Translations under genes and position numbers: made by a program
Source of the DNA: a virus
IMG/VR virus record: IMGVR_UViG_3300025849_002055
Coordinates: 1-60,728 of that record
Strand: one strand, 5' to 3'
DNA: 60,728 nt
Part shown: positions 1-7,954 of the stretch, one piece after another
How the letters are laid out: every line of letters begins with the position of its first letter
How positions within the stretch are numbered: the stretch's first letter is position 1
The notes under the pieces: model-generated
Told to the model about the DNA's origin: nothing
What the model saw: the letters and a program-made list of their open reading frames with translations, nothing else
The model's database searches: none

Positions 1-241
1 CTTCTCCACTTTTTCCATTTACAAGTGGTCTATCTGGTTTTACTTTAGCAGTAAATAAAACTATATCATACCCTTCAGATTTAAACCATTTGATAGCTTC
101 GATTGAACCTTCAATTGGTGGGTCATATACAGTTCCATCGTGAAATCCTTTTGAATTACCATGAACAACTCCATCAAAGTCTATTGCAACTTGATGATTA
201 TTTTCGTGGTGTTGTAATTTATCGTAATCTGTTATTATCAT
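1..241 (-). CDS. HAD-like phosphatase, 3' part outside window
   Basis: The ATG at 241 opens a frame that stays open to the left edge, giving about 80 residues. Residues 22-27 carry a DFDGVV motif, which is the nucleophile DxD loop of haloacid dehalogenase-type phosphatases, and a FTAK stretch near residue 68 fits motif II. The start overlaps the TGA of the upstream dehydrogenase gene as ATGA (238-241), so the two are probably translationally coupled. Its place directly after a nucleotide-sugar dehydrogenase and an aldolase-KdsB fusion suggests a sugar-phosphate phosphatase, perhaps with a KdsC-like role, but the substrate cannot be read from the sequence. The C-terminal catalytic motifs lie outside the window. 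Confidence 0.75.
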   Translation of the reverse strand, partial: MIITDYDKLQHHENNHQVAIDFDGVVHGNSKGFHDGTVYDPPIEGSIEAIKWFKSEGYDIVLFTAKVKPDRPLVNGKSGE

Positions 242-1059
242 AATACTGCTCTTCCTTTCATTTGTTCCCAATCTCTATGTTTTCTAACGTTGTTGTTAGT
301 TTCTTGAACTGCACATAGTACATTGTCAATTGTGTTTAAGTTCTCACTTAAATAAAGTATTGCTGCTAAATCTTTTGGCAAACAATGTCCACCAAATCCA
401 AAATCCCCATCTGGCCCTGGTACATTCCAATGAGATTTTCCTAACCTATCATCTAATGTTGCATATTCTACAACTTTATCATAATCAACATTGAGTTCAT
501 TACACAATGAATACATTTCGTTTGCGAATGATACTTTAGTAGCTAAAAATGTATTAGTTAAATACTTCACCATCTCAGCATGAGTTGAATCTGTTTTGAT
601 TATATGTGCCTTTGGGAATACTTTTGAAAATATAGTTTTCAATTCAGTAGTTGCAGGTCTTACACCACCTAATATAATTCTATCTTGGTTCTCATAATCA
701 GATACAGCATTTGCCTCTGTTAAGAACTCTGGATTAAATACTACACTCATGTTTGGGTATAGTGAGTTTAATCTAGCAGTTGTACCAGGTGATACAGTTG
801 ATTTAATTACCACAGTCTTTGTAATACCAAATTCAAAACATCTTTTGATTACAGATTCTACTAAAGAAGTATCACAACTACCATCTGATTTCATTGGAGT
901 TGGTAAACACACAAATACAATTTTGTTATCTAATGTTTCTTGTTCAGATGAATTACATTTAGATGAATCTAAGTCATATGTTGAGATATCATAGTAATTT
1001 TTAAACTTTTGGTAAACTGCATTACCAACAAACCCTTGTCCTATAATCCCTATTTCCAT
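238..1059 (-). CDS. Short UDP-glucose/GDP-mannose dehydrogenase-like protein
   Basis: The protein (273 aa) begins with a Rossmann dinucleotide-binding motif (IGIIGQGFVG). It has the STVSPGT segment and the catalytic-cysteine motif GGHCLPKD near residue 225, both typical of the family that oxidises the C6 alcohol of a nucleotide sugar to a uronic acid with two NAD+. Typical members are about 390-450 residues. This one stops soon after the catalytic cysteine and lacks the C-terminal nucleotide-sugar-binding domain. It may therefore be a minimal phage form, act with a partner, or use a different substrate. It overlaps the upstream aldolase-KdsB gene by 10 bases and the downstream HAD gene by 4, so the three form one translational unit for sugar synthesis. 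Confidence 0.85.
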   Translation of the reverse strand: MEIGIIGQGFVGNAVYQKFKNYYDISTYDLDSSKCNSSEQETLDNKIVFVCLPTPMKSDGSCDTSLVESVIKRCFEFGITKTVVIKSTVSPGTTARLNSLYPNMSVVFNPEFLTEANAVSDYENQDRIILGGVRPATTELKTIFSKVFPKAHIIKTDSTHAEMVKYLTNTFLATKVSFANEMYSLCNELNVDYDKVVEYATLDDRLGKSHWNVPGPDGDFGFGGHCLPKDLAAILYLSENLNTIDNVLCAVQETNNNVRKHRDWEQMKGRAVL

Positions 1060-2804
1060 GATGTTACCATTGTTTCAACGATTTCAATATCTCCTGGATA
1101 GTCTACTGCGTGTGATACACTGTCAACCATTACCATTTTTACTTTATGTCCCATCTCTATAAATCTATCAATCTCAATATCTTCTTCAAATTCGAGTGGT
1201 GTCTTTTTACCATAATCGGCAAAGTCTTTTAGATGTTCTCTGTTGAATCCATAGATACAAACTTGTTTTAGTGGATTATTAGTCTTACCCTGCTTTGTTC
1301 CTGGTAACGGACTTCTTGAACACCAAATCAACTCATCATTTAAATTTGTGATTACTTTTGGTATTTTTGGGTCTTCAATATCTTCATGTGGATTCAAGTA
1401 AGCCATACAATTTATTATATGGTCAGGATAATCCATCTTAGCTTGAATAACCTTATCAATGTCTTTTGGTGATAACATAGGTTCATCACCTTGAACATTA
1501 ATAATAAAATCTGCGTCTATTTCCATTGCTGCTTCTGCAACTCTATCTGTACCTGTTGGACATTCGTCTGAGGTTAAGATTACGTTTAAACCATTGTTTT
1601 TTGCAACATCAACTATTTCCTCGTTTTCTGTTGCTATGTAAATATTATCTTTACCTACCATTGATTTTTGACATAATTCAGCGACCCAAAGAATCATTTC
1701 TTTTCCATGAATCATTGCAAGAGGTTTACCAGGAAATCTTGATGATTTATATCTCGCTGGAATAACGATAGCAACTTTAGGTTTTGTAACCTCTTCAAGT
1801 TTGGTACTATCAAATGATTGTGGGTCTGATATATCAAGTAGTACATCTTGTATTCTATTAGGATGTAGGAATGATTGTTGTAAATTTTGTGGATATAATG
1901 GGTGAATGTGTTTTAACCCACTAACCATATAGTTGTGTGTAAAGCCCCATTTGTATTTTTCCATCAAAGGATTCATCCAATCAGATATAACCTTTTGTAA
2001 GGGTTTACAATCGTATGACCCCATACCCTCACCATACTGAAAATATGTGACGAGTTGTTCAGTCTTTACATTTCCGACACCCCTACCCATTCCAAGTAAA
2101 GTACCATCCAACCAATATGCTCCTTCAGAGTAACCAGCAAGACAATTAGCAAAAGCAAGACCAAGATTATCATGTGTGTGAATACCAATTGAATCAGAGC
2201 CTTTAAACAACTCAACTATTTCCTTTGTTGTATCAGGTGTCAATGCTCCATACGAGTCGGCAAAGTATAATGCCAATGGTTCTAATGTATTCATAGCTAC
2301 GACAAACTCAGAAATCTTTCTATATTCTAATAAAGAAATACCCATTAAGTTTATTATTAATGAATATCCTTTAGATTTAATATATTTACCGATTTCGACA
2401 GAATGGTCTAACTCCGAATATTTTATAGCTAGACGACAAATGTCAAATGGTGAATCTTTACTATCGTGGATAACGTCATCAATCAAAGAGAAATCTACTT
2501 CATCGTTTTTTATGAAATCTTTAGCATCAATCATAAATGCTAATTGTAAATTCACCGGCTTTCTATAATCTAATACTTCCCAAATGAACCTATCGTTACA
2601 CTTACGATATTTACCACCCTTAACAGGTGACTTGTAACCCATCTCCATTACTCCGACTCCCGAAAGTTGAAGGGCTTGAACTAATTCTTTGACCATTTGA
2701 GTTTCAAAGTTCCAATTGGTGTAATAACCACCATCTCTTAATGTACAATCTAATATCATAGGAAATTTGTTAAAATTTTCTTTCGAACACACGATTCGTT
2801 CCAA
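1050..2804 (-). CDS. Fusion of DRE-TIM aldolase and KdsB-like CMP-sugar synthetase
   Basis: This 584-aa protein joins two enzymes. Residues about 15-330 form a DRE-TIM metallolyase/aldolase barrel of the HMGL or 4-hydroxy-2-oxovalerate aldolase type. It shows LDCTLRDGG near the N terminus and the metal-binding GIHTHDN motif near residue 207. Residues about 343-584 are a 3-deoxy-manno-octulosonate cytidylyltransferase-like domain, beginning VAIVIPARYKSSRFPGKPL with the N-terminal nucleotide-binding loop, followed by NVQGDEP. The established KdsB reaction is CTP plus Kdo giving CMP-Kdo. The fusion suggests that the barrel makes or trims a 2-keto sugar acid that the second domain activates. The exact sugar is unknown. 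Downstream genes overlap it, and a GT2 lies 8 bases upstream. Confidence 0.85.
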   Translation of the reverse strand: MERIVCSKENFNKFPMILDCTLRDGGYYTNWNFETQMVKELVQALQLSGVGVMEMGYKSPVKGGKYRKCNDRFIWEVLDYRKPVNLQLAFMIDAKDFIKNDEVDFSLIDDVIHDSKDSPFDICRLAIKYSELDHSVEIGKYIKSKGYSLIINLMGISLLEYRKISEFVVAMNTLEPLALYFADSYGALTPDTTKEIVELFKGSDSIGIHTHDNLGLAFANCLAGYSEGAYWLDGTLLGMGRGVGNVKTEQLVTYFQYGEGMGSYDCKPLQKVISDWMNPLMEKYKWGFTHNYMVSGLKHIHPLYPQNLQQSFLHPNRIQDVLLDISDPQSFDSTKLEEVTKPKVAIVIPARYKSSRFPGKPLAMIHGKEMILWVAELCQKSMVGKDNIYIATENEEIVDVAKNNGLNVILTSDECPTGTDRVAEAAMEIDADFIINVQGDEPMLSPKDIDKVIQAKMDYPDHIINCMAYLNPHEDIEDPKIPKVITNLNDELIWCSRSPLPGTKQGKTNNPLKQVCIYGFNREHLKDFADYGKKTPLEFEEDIEIDRFIEMGHKVKMVMVDSVSHAVDYPGDIEIVETMVTSWK

Positions 2805-2812
2805 AACGTGGG

Positions 2813-3436
2813 TTACACGAGGGTATCGTAATATTCATTTTGTTTTTCTTGTTTAGCTATATTCTTATGGTGATATAATGCCAACCCCTCATCCCATGGT
2901 AAGTTTGACATAGTTTGGTAACCATCGAGTTTCTCGTGTACCTTGTTTATCCAACGAATATTATCTGAGTTTTTGTATAGTCTCCATTGAGGGTCTGGCC
3001 AATTAACCCAACCCTTTTCGTCTACCTTCCAACCCCATTTCTGAATATGAGAATCTGTTAAACCATCTACTGTATTTACTCTTGGGACTAAAATTACATC
3101 CATTGAGTTTGCTTCAAGTATATCTGAAAGGTTTGTGATTAGAATCTCATTTGGAATCTCATCTGCATCAATTTGGAATATCCAATCACCATTACACAAA
3201 TCTGTAAGTTTATTCTTCCAATTAGCAAAGTGTCCATCAAACTCCCCACCATGCCAACTGAACTCAGCATTAACTGATTTTGCTCTTAGGAAATCTTCTA
3301 CTGATTTAGAACCATTTTTAGAATCGTATAGAACTACGATTTCATCTTCAGCTCTAATATACTTTTGTAAGAATGGTATGAGTTTTTGTATTTCTACAAA
3401 CTCATTACATACTGTTATTGCGTAACTTATTTTCAT
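2813..3436 (-). CDS. Family 2 (GT-A) glycosyltransferase
   Basis: The 207-aa protein opens with a GT2-type strand and loop (SYAITVCNEF). A metal-binding DADE motif follows the WIFQI strand near residue 92, the usual DXD position that holds the nucleotide-sugar donor. It is about the size of a bare GT-A catalytic domain without accessory domains. It sits between a small unknown gene and the aldolase-KdsB fusion in a run of sugar genes, so it probably transfers a sugar made by or activated in this cluster. The acceptor is not visible. It resembles in style the DADE-containing glycosyltransferase at 20044-21156. Confidence 0.8.
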   Translation of the reverse strand: MKISYAITVCNEFVEIQKLIPFLQKYIRAEDEIVVLYDSKNGSKSVEDFLRAKSVNAEFSWHGGEFDGHFANWKNKLTDLCNGDWIFQIDADEIPNEILITNLSDILEANSMDVILVPRVNTVDGLTDSHIQKWGWKVDEKGWVNWPDPQWRLYKNSDNIRWINKVHEKLDGYQTMSNLPWDEGLALYHHKNIAKQEKQNEYYDTLV

Positions 3437-3440
3437 ATTT

Positions 3441-3950
3441 TTATACTATTGGTGTATCTTGATTTGTTTCTAAATTAACGTCATCTTTTCTAACTTGTGC
3501 TTCTCTACGTTGAACTGCTTTAGGGGCTATGACATCATGGACTCCATAATCATAGTTGTAAACAGTAACAGTAGATATGTTTTTCTCAACTAAAGTTCTG
3601 TAACCTGGTTGGAGTTTTTTGTTTCTGATTTTTCCTAAATAGAATTGTTTTGAACTTTCATCCAATTGTAATTTAGTTAAGTCTAGCTTTTTGATTCGTG
3701 GAGTTTTACTATTGACTTCCATTAAATCTTCAGCTAATTTAATCATTTGTGCTGGTGGTATATGTTTTAAATCTAAACAATGGAAATATGTTTTAAATGC
3801 AGGTTGAAGAATAAATACGAAATAGTCTCTTGATTTACCATCCACTTTCTTGTACCTAATCTTAGCCACCATACCACGTTCCAACTTTGATTTTGACAAC
3901 CGAGTTGGGTCAGCTAAATTACTTCTATGTCTACTTGTAAAATCTGCCAT
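3441..3950 (-). CDS. Conserved-looking protein of unknown function
   Basis: I do not recognise this 169-aa protein. It is rich in basic residues at the N terminus (MADFTSRHRSNLADPTRLSK), has a central segment with hydrophobic strands (YFVFILQPAF, TYFHCLDLKH), and ends in a polar, probably flexible tail. There is no signal peptide or membrane segment. The ATG overlaps the stop of the upstream glycosyltransferase as TAATG, so it is co-translated with it. A role in the glycosylation cluster or as a virion component is possible, but nothing in the sequence decides between these. Confidence 0.6.
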   Translation of the reverse strand: MADFTSRHRSNLADPTRLSKSKLERGMVAKIRYKKVDGKSRDYFVFILQPAFKTYFHCLDLKHIPPAQMIKLAEDLMEVNSKTPRIKKLDLTKLQLDESSKQFYLGKIRNKKLQPGYRTLVEKNISTVTVYNYDYGVHDVIAPKAVQRREAQVRKDDVNLETNQDTPIV

Positions 3951-5218
3951 TACTTCTTCTTCAATTTAGGTAGTTTTAGTCCAACTTGTTTAGGGCCCTC
4001 ACCTACTTTATTGTTAGTAAGTATTTCACCTAATTTAGTTGACATCAATTCTTTGGTAAAATTAGTCTTTACATAGTGTCTGTTTTTACGAGACCTTTCA
4101 ACACATTTCTTGTATTGTTCATATACTAATTTCATTGTACCACTAGCTTTTCCATAATCGATAGTAAACCATTTAGACCCATCGATAATCCATTTATTTT
4201 GAGCAGACTTGTGAACAGGTTCTAATTGTCCATCAATCAAGAAGTTAAAATCTTTGTTCAAGAAATCAACATGACCTGACCAAGCTCCTGCTATAATAGG
4301 TTTACCACTCATACAAGCTTCTAACAATGGTCTCCCAAATCCCTCACCCCTTGTATATGAAACGTGAGCTTTCACTTTTGGATGATTGTATAATGAATTC
4401 ATTTCTGAATCTGTTAAGTCCCCATCAAGGATATAGATATTTGGTAACTTACTACCACCAACTTGCTCTCGTATCATGTCAACACGTTTTTGTATCTCAT
4501 GTACATTTGTAATAGATGGAGCGACTATTGATGTTTTAAGTATCAATGCCGGTTGTACTTTTTTGTTTTTAAATGTAGTTAAGAATGAATGAACCAATGT
4601 ACTTACATTTTTTCTATCGTGTCCCATATCACCATTTAACCAATGACCTACAAATAAGAAACAAAAACTCTCCTTTATATTAGATAACTCTTTATTAATA
4701 GTTTCGTCAATTGGAGTTTTATTATTATATACGTTGGTGTCAAATCCTTCAAATAAAACTTGTACGGGTTTTTCTAATCTTAACTCACCAATCTTTTGGT
4801 TTGTCTTCTCATTTACTTTATCGTATACTGCAGTCAATGTTCTAGCTGAATGTTCCGATGATACAAGATTTAAATCCATCCTATTACATCCCTCAATGAA
4901 CTCATACGATGCATCGGTAGTTTCTATTACAGCTGATACACCAATATTAAAATGACCTACTGCTTGAAACTCTGATGGGATTGTAATCTGAATCCATATA
5001 TCTGGTTTAGTTTCCATCTTAGGTAAGAATCTACCTATAAGGTCTTGGTCATCTTTCGTCAATGCGTTTTGAGGTGTTGACCCCCATCGTTGTGGTAGGA
5101 TTTTAATATCCCACTCATCACCTTTTTGTTCTATAAGAGCTCTTACGAAATCTCTACTTCTTGAACCATACCCACTTCTTGTAGCTATGGGACAACTAAC
5201 TATACATAACTTTTTCAT
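3950..5218 (-). CDS. GT-B glycosyltransferase (family 1/4 type)
   Basis: The 422-aa protein has the two-domain GT-B layout. The C-terminal half carries the donor-binding block RGEGFGRPLLEACMSGKPII, the E-x7-E-like signature of GT4-type transferases, and a preceding VGHWLN strand opens the second Rossmann domain. The last 20 residues are lysine-rich (LKLPKLKKK). It is separated by 3 bases from the next glycosyltransferase upstream (5222-6667), and the pair look like paralogues acting in sequence on one glycan. The donor sugar cannot be read from the sequence. The cluster also makes uronic acid and CMP-activated sugar candidates. Confidence 0.85.
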   Translation of the reverse strand: MKKLCIVSCPIATRSGYGSRSRDFVRALIEQKGDEWDIKILPQRWGSTPQNALTKDDQDLIGRFLPKMETKPDIWIQITIPSEFQAVGHFNIGVSAVIETTDASYEFIEGCNRMDLNLVSSEHSARTLTAVYDKVNEKTNQKIGELRLEKPVQVLFEGFDTNVYNNKTPIDETINKELSNIKESFCFLFVGHWLNGDMGHDRKNVSTLVHSFLTTFKNKKVQPALILKTSIVAPSITNVHEIQKRVDMIREQVGGSKLPNIYILDGDLTDSEMNSLYNHPKVKAHVSYTRGEGFGRPLLEACMSGKPIIAGAWSGHVDFLNKDFNFLIDGQLEPVHKSAQNKWIIDGSKWFTIDYGKASGTMKLVYEQYKKCVERSRKNRHYVKTNFTKELMSTKLGEILTNNKVGEGPKQVGLKLPKLKKK

Positions 5219-5221
5219 ATC

Positions 5222-6667
5222 TTATATCTTGTGTATATCAAATCTTTTTCTTGGTTTCCAATTACTAAAACATCCTTCAATAGCATCGATGAATTTCTCA
5301 CCCATTCTTTCTGAAGCCATATCACCTTCACCAATGACATATTCGTGTCCTAATAATCCACATTTTGTTCTTTCTTCCGCTTCCATATTCATCCAATAAT
5401 CAATAGCATCAGTTATATCTTTATGACTTGCTCTGTCATCAAATATGTATGGTGTCATAGGTGAACCTTGTAGTGATAAATTTGATGGCCACACCGGCTT
5501 CACCCACTCACCCCAAGTCAGTTCATCTATAATTGGACTATCTTTGTCATGTAAAGAACCAATATCTACATAATCATCAGCTGTTAGATATTCCCATTGT
5601 TCATTCATACCTTTGGGAGCAACATTCCATTTGAATCCACATTGGTCTTGTAATCCACCTGTGACATTAACTACTATTGGAGTACCTGCTCTCATTGCTT
5701 CACAACTTGCGAGACCAAATCCTTCATTAGATGCTATGTTCAAACAAATATCAGCTGAGTTGTACATTATATTTAGTTCTTCTGTACTATATTTTTTGTT
5801 GGTAAATTTGTAATCACCATACTCACCTATCATTTTAACTACTTCAGCGATATCCGTACCATTATCATCTACTGGTTGTGTATGTAATACTAAAACACAT
5901 TTCTTGTCAGGATGTCGTTTAGCAAAGTTACTAAATGATAATACTAAGTCACCTGGCATTTTTCTACGAATGTTTCTATTATTCCAAATGGCTACAAAGT
6001 CATGGTCTTGAATCCCAAGGTCTTTTTTAAACTTAACTACTGATTCATCATTCGCGTCTAATGGTTTGAATAATGGTGATACTCCATGTGGAATATATTT
6101 GTATGCCCAATCTTCTTTTACCATATTATACTTATCGAGTACACGTTTGTTGATACCATATGTTTGCTTTGAAATACCAACAAGTAAATCACAACTAGCA
6201 TAAAATGGTGCATTCCATTGTGGGTCAGGTATTGAATCCCAAATGTTATAGTACATAATAGGACATATTTGTCTTACCTCGTTCTCCATTTCATATAACC
6301 ATCTCCAAAATCTTGGGTCGGTAAAATGTAGAATAGCATCTGGCTTTTCAATATTAATTAATTCTCTTAAAACTTCAGGATTACCATACCCAGTATGAGC
6401 ATATATTTTAAGATTTGCATCTTTAATACCATGACTTTTTCTGACATCTTCCGATATATCAAATACCTTACCATGTTCAGGATGTTTTAAAGCTGCACCT
6501 AATTGTACCCAATCATACTTATGAAGGGTTGAAATTACAATTTCTTTTGATTGTGTAGCTATACCACTATGTAATCTGAGGTCATCCGATAAAAGTAATA
6601 TCTTTGGCTTTTTCGGAGAATTCGGGTCTACTTTTTTAAGAGTAGGTAGTTTTATCTTATCATTCAT
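5222..6667 (-). CDS. GT-B glycosyltransferase (GT4 type)
   Basis: This 481-aa protein starts with a lysine- and proline-rich leader (KLPTLKKVDPNSPKKPK) followed by the first GT-B Rossmann strand ILLLSDDL. The second domain carries NEGFGLASCEAMRAGTPIV, the characteristic GT4 nucleotide-sugar-binding block. A TATTTATA box on the coding strand lies 23 bases upstream of the ATG (6691-6698), the same spacing as in front of several virion genes. Transcription of this glycosylation block may therefore begin here, late in infection. It is followed 3 bases later by a second GT-B gene. Confidence 0.87.
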   Translation of the reverse strand: MNDKIKLPTLKKVDPNSPKKPKILLLSDDLRLHSGIATQSKEIVISTLHKYDWVQLGAALKHPEHGKVFDISEDVRKSHGIKDANLKIYAHTGYGNPEVLRELINIEKPDAILHFTDPRFWRWLYEMENEVRQICPIMYYNIWDSIPDPQWNAPFYASCDLLVGISKQTYGINKRVLDKYNMVKEDWAYKYIPHGVSPLFKPLDANDESVVKFKKDLGIQDHDFVAIWNNRNIRRKMPGDLVLSFSNFAKRHPDKKCVLVLHTQPVDDNGTDIAEVVKMIGEYGDYKFTNKKYSTEELNIMYNSADICLNIASNEGFGLASCEAMRAGTPIVVNVTGGLQDQCGFKWNVAPKGMNEQWEYLTADDYVDIGSLHDKDSPIIDELTWGEWVKPVWPSNLSLQGSPMTPYIFDDRASHKDITDAIDYWMNMEAEERTKCGLLGHEYVIGEGDMASERMGEKFIDAIEGCFSNWKPRKRFDIHKI

Positions 6668-6690
6668 TCGTAACTCGTTCTTTTATTTAA

Positions 6691-6698
6691 TATAAATA
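6691..6698 (-). promoter_or_regulatory. Putative late-type promoter box TATTTATA
   Basis: The coding strand reads TATTTATA 23 bases upstream of the GT4 gene start at 6667. The same box recurs in front of seven other genes, mostly virion genes. The late-promoter role is inference from repetition and position. Confidence 0.4.
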
Positions 6699-6713
6699 TA
6701 CAAAAAATAATTA

Positions 6714-7058
6714 TTAAATCCTATTATATTCATCTGAAATTCTGACTATATCATCTTCTCCAAAGTAAGTACCAGTTTGTACTTCTATGAACTCCACAAT
6801 CTCATCTGTTTCATTCCATGCTCTATGCCTAGAACCTAATGGTATTTTTATACTTTCACCATACGACCTAAATACTTTTTCGTCATCTAATATAATTGTT
6901 AGATTACCTTTTGTAACAATCCAATTCTCTTGTCGTTTATGGTGGTATTGGTACGATAATTTTTGGTTTGGATTTACCGTAATCTTTTTTACTTTACATT
7001 CAGTCCAATCATAAAGTATTTCATATTTACCCCAAGGTCTTTCTTCTATTTTTCTCAT
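6714..7058 (-). CDS. Cupin domain protein, mannose-6-phosphate isomerase type II-like
   Basis: The 114-aa protein is a single cupin barrel resembling the C-terminal isomerase domain of bifunctional ManC/AlgA enzymes. It has an RPWGKYE start, a QYHHKRQENW metal-binding strand, and an ending GEDDIVRISDEYNR close to the usual family terminus. In that family it interconverts mannose-6-phosphate and fructose-6-phosphate and so feeds GDP-mannose. A freestanding single-domain form could also be a sugar epimerase or isomerase of related type. The gene overlaps the upstream SLOG-like gene by 4 bases and sits just before the GT4 pair, which supports a sugar-supply role. Confidence 0.8.
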   Translation of the reverse strand: MRKIEERPWGKYEILYDWTECKVKKITVNPNQKLSYQYHHKRQENWIVTKGNLTIILDDEKVFRSYGESIKIPLGSRHRAWNETDEIVEFIEVQTGTYFGEDDIVRISDEYNRI

Positions 7059-7450
7059 TGTACAAATTTAGCAGTTTTACCCCACTTAGTCAATAATCGT
7101 TTGAAGTGATTAAATTCATTTCTTTTGATTTCACCAAAGTGTACTATCTTATCAGCATTATGAACGATACAATCATATTGATGAAGGGGTTGTGTTGGGT
7201 GATATGGTTTACCATAATAATCATCTTCCATTCCGCTGTAAAGTGATGTTGGTGTACTAGCAGCATTATACTCTATATACTTTGCACCCATCTCTAATGA
7301 ATATTTACGAACCCACTTTTCAATACCATTCTTATTTCCTCGTGTAACTATAATTAAATCATCACCGAATTTACTTTTTAAGTTGAAGATGAGGTCTTTT
7401 ATCTCACCTCTCTTTTCATACTTCTCGTCCCCTATTAACGCTATCCTCAT
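7055..7450 (-). CDS. SLOG/DUF2493-like nucleotide-binding protein
   Basis: I chose the ATG at 7450 (MRIALIGDE). The frame extends upstream to 7549, but those 33 residues are a basic run that only shadows the overlapping transglycosylase gene. The 131-aa product opens with a Rossmann-like strand, has a LIIVTRGNKNGIEKWVRKY segment, and ends with a Rossmann-type pattern of strands and helices. This layout fits YspA/DUF2493-type members of the SLOG superfamily, which bind nucleotides or nucleotide-derived ligands. The biochemical role in phages is unknown. It overlaps the transglycosylase gene by 35 bases upstream and the cupin gene by 4 bases downstream. Confidence 0.6.
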   Translation of the reverse strand: MRIALIGDEKYEKRGEIKDLIFNLKSKFGDDLIIVTRGNKNGIEKWVRKYSLEMGAKYIEYNAASTPTSLYSGMEDDYYGKPYHPTQPLHQYDCIVHNADKIVHFGEIKRNEFNHFKRLLTKWGKTAKFVQ

Positions 7451-7952
7451 TTGCTTTAAGTCTCTTTTGAATCTTTTTCCAATACCTTTTAGTTTGCTTC
7501 TTTTGTAGTCCTTTCGGCCCACCATTCCAACACCTGGCGATTTTCTCATATGTACTTTCTTTGTGATAATAATTGTAAATTACATAAAACATTTCAATAG
7601 ATTTAACCTCATCCCACCTGTCATCAAGTGTATAAAATTCTTCTGATTTTGTTTTATGTAATAATCTATTTACTTCATTCACCATGATAGGTCGTATTTG
7701 AAGTATACCAGCAGCGTTTTCACCTTTAGCAAATGCATTTGGATTTCCTTCAGATTCTACTAATATCATAGCTTCTATCAAATCACTTACATCCCTTTCA
7801 GGAATTGTAAGTAATGTTGGGATTTCTTTTTCAATTTTTAATTCTATAATTGGCTTTGGAAGTAATGTTATGATTGGTTGATGATATCTTGGAGTTTTAC
7901 TATTAGAACTTACTAATAAACACCCAACTATTCCTATTATTAATAACCTCAT
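7416..7952 (-). CDS. Lipoprotein lytic transglycosylase (SLT-like)
   Basis: The 178-aa protein starts with a short hydrophobic signal (MRLLIIGIVGCLLVSS) whose IVGC fits a lipobox, so the mature protein is probably lipid-anchored at Cys11. Residues about 60-145 resemble a soluble lytic transglycosylase domain. ILVESEGNPNAFA holds the likely catalytic glutamate, followed by GILQI and the CWNGG segment. Such enzymes cleave the MurNAc-GlcNAc bond of peptidoglycan. It could be the phage lysis enzyme, exported through the host Sec/Lol route, or a cell-wall modifier. No holin was recognised beside it. The C terminus is strongly basic. Confidence 0.75.
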   Translation of the reverse strand: MRLLIIGIVGCLLVSSNSKTPRYHQPIITLLPKPIIELKIEKEIPTLLTIPERDVSDLIEAMILVESEGNPNAFAKGENAAGILQIRPIMVNEVNRLLHKTKSEEFYTLDDRWDEVKSIEMFYVIYNYYHKESTYEKIARCWNGGPKGLQKKQTKRYWKKIQKRLKANEDSVNRGREV

Positions 7953-7954
7953 AT

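Noticed and set aside
7451-7549. Upstream extension of the SLOG-like gene
   Set aside because: The 33 added residues overlap the transglycosylase gene and are basic low-complexity sequence. The ATG at 7450 begins the Rossmann strand.
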